From: Deltaproteobacteria bacterium
GTDB taxonomy: Bacteria > Desulfobacterota > Anaeroferrophillalia > Anaeroferrophillales > Tharpellaceae
Length of the DNA: 5,857 nt
Direction of reading: 5' to 3'
Assembly: GCA_030633185.1 (NCBI GenBank)
Contig: DAOVTG010000161.1
Span: 1-5,857 of the forward strand
Position 1 is the first letter of the stretch; each line of letters opens with the position of its first letter. Positions 1 to 5,857 of this stretch are shown here, in pieces. Both the position numbers and the translations under genes were made by a program. The notes beneath the pieces are model-generated. The model was given only the letters and a program-made list of their open reading frames with translations, made no database searches and was not told the DNA's origin.

Positions 1-752
1 GCCTCCCCTACTTCGGTTCTCTGCAAATGTCGGATTTCGGTAGCAAATTTCTCAATCGAGGCAGCCACCAAAGCGAGTGTCGTAAAGAAAAAGGCGTGCC
101 GATCGCGCTGTATAATCTGGCTTGAGGCCGGAGCCGGCTGCAAGCCGAGACGCTGACAGACGGCTTCCTCGATCTCTGGTTCAATGTTGGCAAAAGTACC
201 AACCGCACCCGAGATCTTACCAACCGAAATATCCTTGACCGCCGCCTCAAGGCGCTTTTTCTGGCGAACCATCTCATCGTACCAGATAGCAAATTTAAGA
301 CCTACGGTAACCGGTTCGGCATGAATCCCGTGCGAACGTCCGATCATCGGACAATCACGCAGCTCAAAAGCCCGCCGTTTAAGCTCAACCAGAACTCGAT
401 CCAGCCCCTCTATCAACATCTCACCGGCTTCTTTTAGCTGTAGAGCCAGAGCCGTATCGAGGACATCTGAAGAGGTCATACCGAGATGAATATAACGGGA
501 CGCAGAACCAACACACTCAGCTACCGAAGTCAGAAAGGCAATCACATCATGACGCACTTCAGCTTCAATCTGATTGATTCGATCAATATTGAAAGCGGCT
601 TTTTCTTTAATTTCACGCCACTCGTCAACGGGAATCTCACCCCGTTCGGCGAAGACTTCACAAACCGCCAACTCAACCTTGAGCCAACTTTTAAATTTAT
701 TCTCTTCACTCCAGACCTGACTCATGGCCGGACGTGAGTATCGTTCAATCAT
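1..752 (-). CDS. purB: Adenylosuccinate lyase PurB, N-terminal 250 residues (3' end beyond window)
   Basis: PurB is a cytoplasmic tetrameric lyase of the fumarase/aspartase superfamily. It releases fumarate from SAICAR and from adenylosuccinate in purine synthesis. The minus frame is open from ATG at 752 to the window edge, giving 250 of about 430 expected residues. Three conserved histidines are visible: H68 in EVRHDVIAF, H89 in RYIHLGMTSSDVLDTA and H141 in GRSHGIHAEP. They fall at the same numbers I recall for the Bacillus subtilis enzyme, which supports the start. SGAVGT (181-186) and QIIQRDRH (ending at 219) are also family motifs. The later flexible-loop signature (SSxMPxKxNP) is off the edge. 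A modest Shine-Dalgarno GGAA (765-762) lies 9 bases before the ATG; a second in-frame ATG at 725 is less likely because MIERYSRP is the usual N-terminus. No frameshift or internal stop was found. The gene is separated from acnB by 429 bases of relics. Confidence 0.97.
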   Translation of the reverse strand, partial: MIERYSRPAMSQVWSEENKFKSWLKVELAVCEVFAERGEIPVDEWREIKEKAAFNIDRINQIEAEVRHDVIAFLTSVAECVGSASRYIHLGMTSSDVLDTALALQLKEAGEMLIEGLDRVLVELKRRAFELRDCPMIGRSHGIHAEPVTVGLKFAIWYDEMVRQKKRLEAAVKDISVGKISGAVGTFANIEPEIEEAVCQRLGLQPAPASSQIIQRDRHAFFFTTLALVAASIEKFATEIRHLQRTEVGE

Positions 753-796
753 AATCGTCTATTCCATAAAATTAAAGTTTAAAGGTTAAAATAAAA

Positions 797-813
797 GTAA
801 CTATTCAGATGCC
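797..813 (+). repeat. Left terminal inverted repeat of the MITE-like element
   Basis: The first 12 bases, GTAACTATTCAG, are the exact reverse complement of 973-984. The following ATGCC matches the other copy's GTACC at three of five positions. Confidence 0.7.
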
Positions 814-967
814 GTTTGCAAACTGCCGGAATTGGGGTCATTGCTGGCATAAGGTGCGTCAGCACCCCAGGCTTCGCTGTGAGCGTAGCGAGGAAGCACT
901 CTTGGGGTGTGACCCCGTTTATGTGGGCGAAGCAATGTTCGCCGCCATTTATTATGGCTTTATGGTG

Positions 968-984
968 GGTACCTGAATAGTTAC
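968..984 (-). repeat. Right terminal inverted repeat of the MITE-like element
   Basis: Read on the minus strand it is GTAACTATTCAGGTACC, the counterpart of 797-813. Its outer end lies 11 bases beyond the stop codon of the universal stress protein relic, so the element sits just downstream of that former gene. Confidence 0.7.
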
Positions 985-995
985 AATTAAAAAAG

Positions 996-1091
996 CTAAG
1001 CCTCACCTGCAGGACGCACCACCATCACTGAGCAGCGCGAATTCTTTACAACACTATTGGCGACACTCCCCAACAGAAACAGACCCGCAAA
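996..1091 (-). pseudogene. C-terminal remnant of a universal stress protein (UspA family)
   Basis: Read on the minus strand, 31 codons followed by TAG encode FAGLFLLGSVANSVV, then KNSRCSVMVVRPAGEA. This resembles the C-terminal end of the Usp fold: glycine, a hydrophobic stretch, GSV with a helix (nucleotide-binding tail of the G-2X-G-9X-G(S/T) signature in ATP-binding members), then C-S/P-V-hydrophobic-V-V-R as the final beta strand. The frame is closed upstream by TAA at 1094-1092 and has no start or ribosome site. The acnB-end inverted repeat begins about 50 bases upstream, leaving no room for the missing ~110 residues. The upstream frames give nothing Usp-like, so this looks like a deletion relic and not a frameshifted gene. 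A chance resemblance is possible with so few residues, but the order of motif residues makes that unlikely. Confidence 0.72.
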
Positions 1092-1108
1092 TTATCGGCG
1101 AAACGCGG

Positions 1109-1138
1109 AAAATAGCATTTTCAAACCACTCTTGTCAA
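1109..1138 (-). promoter_or_regulatory. Putative sigma-70 promoter directed at purB
   Basis: On the minus strand there is a perfect -35 hexamer TTGACA (1138-1133), an 18-base spacer, and TATTTT (1114-1109) preceded by TGC, an extended -10 motif. Transcription would start near 1102 and run through the stress-protein relic and the MITE-like element before reaching the purB ATG at 752, giving a leader of about 350 nt. It lies just after the inverted repeat at the acnB end, where a new promoter would be expected if acnB transcripts stop there. Only sequence match supports it. It may originally have served the lost usp gene. Confidence 0.5.
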
Positions 1139-1141
1139 GAT

Positions 1142-1185
1142 TTAAGGGTATCTTGAAAAATTAGAATTTTTCAAGATACCCTTAA
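1142..1185 (-). terminator. Perfect 21-bp inverted repeat at the acnB stop codon, probable terminator or 3' end hairpin
   Basis: Bases 1142-1162 and 1165-1185 are exact reverse complements separated by two bases. In the acnB transcript this makes a long hairpin starting with UUAAGGGUAUCUUG. The acnB stop codon TAA (1184-1182) is inside the first arm. The distal arm begins AAUUUUUC, but no uridine run follows the stem on either strand, so it is not a textbook intrinsic terminator. It could instead be a 3' stabilising or processing hairpin, or a palindromic insertion. Position argues for an acnB transcript end. Confidence 0.55.
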
Positions 1186-3719
1186 GCAAAATCGAGATAT
1201 TTATAAATCTCTGAATGCTTCTCTACAGGCAACTTGCGAGTTATTATCTCGCGGTACTCTGAAACCGTAGGCAGACGACCGAAAAGAGCGGTAACCGCAG
1301 CCAGTTCGGCTGAACCAAGATAGACTTTTGCATCCTTACCAAGACGGTTATCAAAATTACGGGTTGAGGTGGAAAAAACCACCGCCTCATCAGCGACCCG
1401 GGCCTGGTTCCCCATACAGAGACTGCAACCGGGAATCTCGATACGGGCTCCGGATTTACCAAAAAGCGAATAGTAGCCCTCATCCTTAAGCTGCTCGGCA
1501 TCCATTCTTGTCGGCGGTGTCAACCAGAGCCGAACCGGAACCTGTCCCTGATCACGCAAAATCTCGCCAACCGCCCGGAAATGGCCGATATTAGTCATGC
1601 AACTGCCGACAAAAACTTCATCAATCTTTTGCGAACACCTATCATCAGCCAGGATATCACTTAAAGTGGCAACGTCATCAGGATCGTTGGGACAGGCCAA
1701 AATCGGCTCGGTTATCAGGTTCATGTCAATATCAAGCACAGCGGCATAAACAGCATCACTATCAGCCCGTAAAAGCTCAGGGTTAGCCAGCCAGTCCCGC
1801 ATCGCCCGGCCCCGGCGTTTTAAAGTTTCCGTATCCCCGTAACCGGAAACCACGAGTTTATCGATCAAAGCGACGTTAGAAGTTAGAAATTTCTTAACCG
1901 GTGTCGTCCCCAACTGAACCGTACAAGCGGCGGCGCTACGTTCAGCCGAAGCGTCGGAGAGTTCAAAAGCCTGTTCACAAGTGAGCTCTTCAAGACCTTG
2001 AATCTCAAGAATACGGCCCGCAAAAATATTCTTTTTACCCTCTTTGGCAACCGTCAGCAAACCCTTCTCAATGGCGATCAAAGGAATCGCGTTGACCAGA
2101 TCGCGCAGCGTAATCCCGGGCTGCAGTTTACCGGAGAAACGAACCAAAACACTCTCCGGCATATCGAGCGGCATAATCCCTGAGACTGCGGCAAAAGCGA
2201 CCAGGCCGGAACCCGCCGGGAAAGATATCCCAATCGGAAAACGGGTATGCGAATCGGCCCCGGTTCCCAAAGTGTCCGGCAGCAATAAACGATTGAGCCA
2301 GGAGTGAATCACACCATCGCCGGGTTTTAAAGAGACCCCGGAACGATCCCTGATAAATCCGGGCAGTTGCAGATGCATTTTAACATCGACCAGCTGCGGG
2401 TAAGCCGCAGTATGGCAGAACGACTGCATCACCAGATCGGCGGAAAAGTTTAAGGCGGCAAGTTCCTTGATCTCATCCCGGGTCATAGGCCCGGTCGTAT
2501 CCTGACTGCCGACGGTCGTCACTTGCGGTTCAACATACATCCCCGGTCTGACCCCATTCCGACCACAAGCCCGGCCGACAATCTTTTGGGCCAGGGTATA
2601 ACCTTCAGCCGATGATGCAGGCTGAAGTGGCTGGACAAAAAAATCAACTTCTTCAAGCCCCAAAACCCGACGCGCCTGATCGGTCAACCCTCGACCAATA
2701 AGTAACGGGATTCTCCCTCCGGCCCGGTATTCGTCGGCCAAGGTGTTGGGCTGCAGGTTAAAACGGCTGATTACCCGGCCCGCTTTTTCAAGCTCTCCGG
2801 CATAGGGTCTTAAAGTGATAATATCACCGCTTTCAAGCTCTGTCACCGGAGCTTCCAGCGGCAGAGCTCCGGAATCCTGGGCCGTATTGAAAAAGATCGG
2901 GGCGATAATGCCGCCGATAATAAAACCACCCCCACGCTTATTGGGAACTCCGACCAGATCGTGACCTAAGTGCCACTGCAAAGAGTTGATCGCCGATTTA
3001 CGGCTGCTGCCGGTACCGACAACATCACCGACATAGACAATCGGGTGACCATAAGCTCGTAGTTTTTCAAGCTCTTGCAACGGGTTTTCAAGCCGGGCGG
3101 CAAGCATGGCTTGCGCATGCAAAGGAATATCGCTGCGACTGGAGGCTTCCGAGGCCGGAGAGAGATCGTCGGTATTGGTCTCTCCCTGAACTTTAAAGAC
3201 CGTCAATTTAAGCTCTTGAGACAACTTGGGACGCGCTTTAAACCATTCGGCCTGAGCCCACGATTCAAGCAGTTGCCGGGCTCTCTGACGCCCTTTTTTA
3301 AACTCCTCAACAACCCACGCAAATGCATCATAAACCAGTAAGGTATGTTTAAGGGCATCAATTGCAGCCGCGGCTACTGCGGGTCGTTTATCATCCATAG
3401 TTTCGAGCAGTGGAGTAAGATTATAACCGCCACGCATAGTCCCTAACCACTGAACTGCAGTCAAAGCTTCAATACCGGCCGCCGCCGCTCGACCGCTGAT
3501 CACTTTCGCCAAAAAATCGGCCTTAACACCGGCCGCCTCATCGACTCCTGGATTAACCCTTTCACACAGCAAAAAGAGAAGATTTTGACGCTCCTCCCCA
3601 AGGCTTTGCGGCAGCCGTTCAATAACCTCCGTAACCTCGGCGGAACTCAAAGGCAGGGGGGGAATCCCCAACTCCCGCCGCCGGTCGGCGGCCTTTTGAT
3701 ACTCGGCAAGAATTTCCAT
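1182..3719 (-). CDS. acnB: Aconitate hydratase B (bifunctional aconitase / 2-methylisocitrate dehydratase family)
   Basis: AcnB is a cytoplasmic [4Fe-4S] enzyme interconverting citrate and isocitrate via cis-aconitate; family members can also hydrate 2-methyl-cis-aconitate. The 845 residues compare with about 865 in Escherichia coli. Residues 1-160 form the HEAT-like helical domain peculiar to AcnB. The swivel domain follows, with GETNTDDLSPA (179-189) and GDVVGTGSSRKSA (231-243). The catalytic domains contain GSQDTTGPMTRDE (404-416) and TGADSHTRFP (486-495). The cluster ligands are all present: C707 in GSCMTNIGHF, and C765 and C768 in GCSLCMGNQ. The loop between IPLHAQAML and YVGDVVGTG seems about ten residues shorter than in E. 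coli (from memory). The protein ends in YKYLDFA at a stop inside an inverted repeat, slightly shorter than usual. The ATG at 3719 has AAGGAG four bases upstream and lies 12 bases after the DUF748 gene, suggesting one operon. In E. coli the apo-protein also binds mRNA; whether that holds here is unknown. Confidence 0.98.
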   Translation of the reverse strand: MEILAEYQKAADRRRELGIPPLPLSSAEVTEVIERLPQSLGEERQNLLFLLCERVNPGVDEAAGVKADFLAKVISGRAAAAGIEALTAVQWLGTMRGGYNLTPLLETMDDKRPAVAAAAIDALKHTLLVYDAFAWVVEEFKKGRQRARQLLESWAQAEWFKARPKLSQELKLTVFKVQGETNTDDLSPASEASSRSDIPLHAQAMLAARLENPLQELEKLRAYGHPIVYVGDVVGTGSSRKSAINSLQWHLGHDLVGVPNKRGGGFIIGGIIAPIFFNTAQDSGALPLEAPVTELESGDIITLRPYAGELEKAGRVISRFNLQPNTLADEYRAGGRIPLLIGRGLTDQARRVLGLEEVDFFVQPLQPASSAEGYTLAQKIVGRACGRNGVRPGMYVEPQVTTVGSQDTTGPMTRDEIKELAALNFSADLVMQSFCHTAAYPQLVDVKMHLQLPGFIRDRSGVSLKPGDGVIHSWLNRLLLPDTLGTGADSHTRFPIGISFPAGSGLVAFAAVSGIMPLDMPESVLVRFSGKLQPGITLRDLVNAIPLIAIEKGLLTVAKEGKKNIFAGRILEIQGLEELTCEQAFELSDASAERSAAACTVQLGTTPVKKFLTSNVALIDKLVVSGYGDTETLKRRGRAMRDWLANPELLRADSDAVYAAVLDIDMNLITEPILACPNDPDDVATLSDILADDRCSQKIDEVFVGSCMTNIGHFRAVGEILRDQGQVPVRLWLTPPTRMDAEQLKDEGYYSLFGKSGARIEIPGCSLCMGNQARVADEAVVFSTSTRNFDNRLGKDAKVYLGSAELAAVTALFGRLPTVSEYREIITRKLPVEKHSEIYKYLDFA

Positions 3720-3723
3720 ATAT

Positions 3724-3729
3724 CTCCTT
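3724..3729 (-). promoter_or_regulatory. Shine-Dalgarno sequence of acnB
   Basis: AAGGAG on the minus strand lies four bases before the acnB ATG and two bases after the stop codon of the DUF748 gene. It fixes the acnB start and makes reinitiation by ribosomes finishing the upstream gene plausible. Confidence 0.85.
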
Positions 3730-3731
3730 AA

Positions 3732-5857
3732 TTACTGAATCTTCATCTCGACCTGGCGAGCTTTATCGACGGCCGTCGGATCAGTCTCCATAACTTGCGG
3801 GTCAACCAGAAAGAGACGCTGGGCCTCTACCGGCCCTTTGGCCGCGATGTACGCCATCACTTGACGCGCCCGATTACGAGCCAGTTGAAGAAGTTCATCA
3901 TCACTGACTTTAACAAAATCACGGAGTAAACGTTCTTGGTCTCCAGGCTCAATCTTTTTGATCATCCGTATCATGTTTTTCTCTTTGGCAAAAGGTGCCA
4001 CTTTATAGGCCCGCCAGAGATAATCTTCAAATTCCACTTTTTCGACAACGACTTCATCAATTGACTGCGATCCATCCTTGCGGCCCGTTGTTCTCTTGAA
4101 TTTCTGAGCCTGCAAAAGTTTTCTAAAATGCTCTTCATGCAGAACCTGGCGATCGGCTGCGGCATCAGCCCGACCAACGATTTCAACTTTCAAACCGGGC
4201 CGATCGTAGAGCACCCCGGCCAGCTTATCAAGCCGGCCTTGTGCAGTTTCATCAAGCTCTACCTGACCGGCGGCAAAGGTTACCAGATTCAACTCTTCAC
4301 CACCACCGACCAGAGAACCAATCAGGGCAAAGGGCGAGGTCACCGCCTTGGCGATAAGATTGAAAAAAACCTTGATGATAATCCCGCCCAGGCTGAAGTC
4401 AGGATCATCAAGCTCGCCGCTGACCGGCAGGTTGAGATGAATCTCCCCCTGGCGGTCACGCAAGAGGGCGACCGCCAGTTTAACCGGCAGACTAGTAGCA
4501 TCTGGACTCTCGACCGAAGAACCGAAACCAAACTGATCGAGAAAAATGGCATTACTCGCCTTTAATTTCTGGTTCTCAATCTTATAGTCCAGATCGAGTG
4601 AGAGTTTCCCTTTACCAACCGTATAGCCGACATATTTCCCGGTATAAGGAGTCAGATCCGTCATCCCGAGACCTTGACCGGTAATCTTTAAATCGACATA
4701 AAGATCTTTGGCCAGGGGATCGATAAAACCGGAAACCGAAATCGGTGCCTGACTATTGAGACGACCGGCAAGTTTAACCTCAGCTGGTTTTTTACCCATC
4801 GAAGTAAGCCCTTCGATCCCACCTTCAAGTTCGCTTAAAACCATTTTGAAAGAGGGCGACAAGGAACGATCAAGAAAAGTAAATGAGCTCTCGGCAAGCT
4901 CAATCTTCTTAAACTTCAAAGCCAAAGGAGCATCCGAGGATGCACTCTTTCCTGCGCGAACCGAGGTTTCCGCTTTAACATCTTTTTTGACCAGCATCAT
5001 TTCAAGGTTGCTGCGACCATCACTCTCTTTAACAAAATTGACCAGCAAAGCTTTAGCTGAAGCCTTACTTAACGAAAAAGCCGGCGGCTGATTACGAAAA
5101 GAGATCCCGTTTAAATAGAGATGCTTAAGACTCAAAACCTCTGCCGCACGCTGGCCGTCAACGGTTTTCACATTTACAAGTGCGGCCTTGCCGGTAAAAA
5201 CGATCCGGGGTTCCGGCTCTGTTTTCTGTTGAAAAGATAAATGTCCATTGGCAAAGGCATCCCCCCTGACCAGAACCAGATCAAGGTGCTCACTGAGATA
5301 AGCCTGAAAAGTTTTCAGCGGCGCTTTCTGTAAGTCGATATCCAACTCTAGCTTTAGGGGCTCAAGGATTACTGAACCATTTATTGAAAGCCGACCCCGT
5401 TTGGCCAGACGTAGCTCAAGTTGACAGGTTCCCGACTCACCTTTAACCGTACTCAGCCGGTCGAGTTCCAGATTGATCTGGTCTAAATTAATAACGGCTT
5501 TTGCAACCGGTTGATGATCTTTAAACGTAATCTGGAAATCCTGCAAACGCCCCTTTTCCAGAAGCACTTGCCAAGGTTCAGCAACACTCTTAGTCTCTGT
5601 GGCGGCCTCTTTCGGCAAACTCTCTTTTTCCTCGGGAGGTGGTAACAGAGCGTCGAGATTGAGAATGTTATCAGCCCCCCGAACCAGGGTCAAACTCCCC
5701 TTTTCTCCCTCAATAGAGCCAATAACACATCTCTGCTCGTCGATATTGATACAGCTTTGAACCACCAATAACTGCGGCAGTTCAATAACCGGCTGACCGT
5801 CAGGAGTATTAATTTTCAGGTCGGCAATTCCGCCCTCCAGATCATTTAGCTGCAAGC
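3732..5857 (-). CDS. DUF748 / AsmA-like envelope protein, C-terminal part (5' end beyond window)
   Basis: The frame is open to the window edge. A TTG at 5855 is just an internal leucine, so about 708 C-terminal codons are seen and the expected N-terminal membrane anchor is missing. Numbers below count from that TTG. Two stretches of about 100 residues look alike: one around 107-210, and one around 324-425 with FTFLD, LSELEGGIEGL and GKGKLSLDLDYKI. These are AsmA/DUF748-type beta repeats. The DUF748 core follows: NAIFLDQFGFG (435-445), LPVKLAVALLRD (456-467), LNLPVSGELDDPDFSLG (474-490) and AKAVTSPFALIGSL (502-515). From about 526 to the end, FAAGQVELDETAQGRLDKLA, VEIVGRADAAAD and ARNRARQVMAYIAAKG resemble an OmpA-like fold, split by about 90 charged residues. 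Such proteins are thought to be inner-membrane anchored and periplasmic; AsmA-family members are implicated in phospholipid transport or outer-membrane assembly. No enzyme motif is seen and the exact role here is unknown. acnB follows after 12 bases. Confidence 0.88.
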   Translation of the reverse strand, partial: LQLNDLEGGIADLKINTPDGQPVIELPQLLVVQSCINIDEQRCVIGSIEGEKGSLTLVRGADNILNLDALLPPPEEKESLPKEAATETKSVAEPWQVLLEKGRLQDFQITFKDHQPVAKAVINLDQINLELDRLSTVKGESGTCQLELRLAKRGRLSINGSVILEPLKLELDIDLQKAPLKTFQAYLSEHLDLVLVRGDAFANGHLSFQQKTEPEPRIVFTGKAALVNVKTVDGQRAAEVLSLKHLYLNGISFRNQPPAFSLSKASAKALLVNFVKESDGRSNLEMMLVKKDVKAETSVRAGKSASSDAPLALKFKKIELAESSFTFLDRSLSPSFKMVLSELEGGIEGLTSMGKKPAEVKLAGRLNSQAPISVSGFIDPLAKDLYVDLKITGQGLGMTDLTPYTGKYVGYTVGKGKLSLDLDYKIENQKLKASNAIFLDQFGFGSSVESPDATSLPVKLAVALLRDRQGEIHLNLPVSGELDDPDFSLGGIIIKVFFNLIAKAVTSPFALIGSLVGGGEELNLVTFAAGQVELDETAQGRLDKLAGVLYDRPGLKVEIVGRADAAADRQVLHEEHFRKLLQAQKFKRTTGRKDGSQSIDEVVVEKVEFEDYLWRAYKVAPFAKEKNMIRMIKKIEPGDQERLLRDFVKVSDDELLQLARNRARQVMAYIAAKGPVEAQRLFLVDPQVMETDPTAVDKARQVEMKIQ

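Larger units (their letters stand above)
797..984. mobile_element. 188-bp non-coding MITE-like element with terminal inverted repeats and nested hairpins
   Basis: The element is bounded by GTAACTATTCAG (797-808) and its exact reverse complement (973-984); the match extends to 15 of 17 bases. Inside are a 10-bp palindrome GTTTGCAAAC (814-823), GGGGTCA (834-840) pairing with TGACCCC (910-916), CACCCCA (863-869) with TGGGGTG (903-909), GCTTC (871-875) with GAAGC (893-897), and CGCT (875-878) with AGCG (887-890), the last sharing base 875. A separate hairpin is GGCGAA (926-931) with TTCGCC (938-943). The 834-840 and 863-869 pairs are nested and adjacent on the right side, so the whole can fold as a branched structure closed by the termini. 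It is more G+C-rich than its A/T-rich flanks and holds no credible gene. No clean target duplication is visible; TTAAAA occurs at 786-791 and 987-992, but at unequal distances from the ends. Short length, terminal repeats and no transposase suggest a MITE or REP-like repeat. The family is not recognised. Confidence 0.6.

Noticed and set aside
486..737. A plus-strand open frame of 83 codons opposite purB
   Set aside because: It is antisense to a well-conserved part of purB containing the catalytic histidines, and its peptide shows no family features.
851..868. GGTGC-GTCA-GCACC as an independent hairpin or operator
   Set aside because: It overlaps the arm CACCCCA used by the larger nested stem, so it is only an alternative fold within the element and was not listed separately.
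786..992. TTAAAA copies flanking the element as a target-site duplication
   Set aside because: The copies lie at unequal distances from the two termini in very A/T-rich DNA, so chance is sufficient to explain them.
779..1006. A 75-codon minus-strand open frame beginning MRLSFFNCNYSG
   Set aside because: It runs through the MITE-like element, and its ends are set by the terminal repeats. The peptide has no recognisable family pattern, and the start overlaps the usp relic in a different frame.
4128..4565. A plus-strand open frame of 145 codons opposite the DUF748 gene
   Set aside because: The minus frame here encodes the conserved DUF748 core (LPVKLAVALLRD and LNLPVSGELDDP), so this is a shadow of that gene. 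The plus peptide has no recognisable motifs.
5853..5855. A TTG at the window edge as the start codon of the DUF748 gene
   Set aside because: The frame is open to the edge and the sequence begins in the middle of an AsmA-type repeat (LNDLEGG), with no signal anchor or ribosome site, so it is an internal leucine.

Overview
The window carries three protein genes, all on the minus strand. In transcription order they are the 3' part of a large DUF748/AsmA-like envelope protein gene (3732-5857, 5' end outside the window), a complete acnB for aconitase B (1182-3719), and the 5' part of purB for adenylosuccinate lyase (1-752, 3' end outside). No tRNA, rRNA or CRISPR array was seen. The protein genes are ordinary housekeeping or envelope genes. 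The unusual material lies in the 429 bases between acnB and purB.

The organism is most likely a Gram-negative bacterium. An AcnB-type aconitase and a DUF748 protein point to a proteobacterium-like lineage. The wording of PurB and the acnB neighbourhood recall anaerobic deltaproteobacteria (Desulfobacterota/Desulfuromonadota). This placement is from memory of family sequences and is tentative.

The DUF748 gene and acnB are separated by 12 bases, and the acnB Shine-Dalgarno sequence sits in that gap, so they are probably co-transcribed. The acnB stop codon lies inside a perfect 21-bp inverted repeat (1142-1185) that probably ends or trims the acnB transcript. About 4 bases beyond it is a good sigma-70-like promoter match (1109-1138) pointing at purB.

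The purB leader predicted from that promoter is about 350 nt long and crosses two relics. The first is the last 31 codons of a universal stress protein gene with no body (996-1091). The second is a 188-bp non-coding element (797-984) with 12-bp perfect (15/17 extended) terminal inverted repeats and several nested internal hairpins, resembling a MITE. The picture is of an ancestral acnB-uspA-purB order in which an element inserted behind uspA and most of uspA was later deleted. That history is inferred. No new biochemical system is visible; the structured element and the stress-gene relic are the points most worth a second look.
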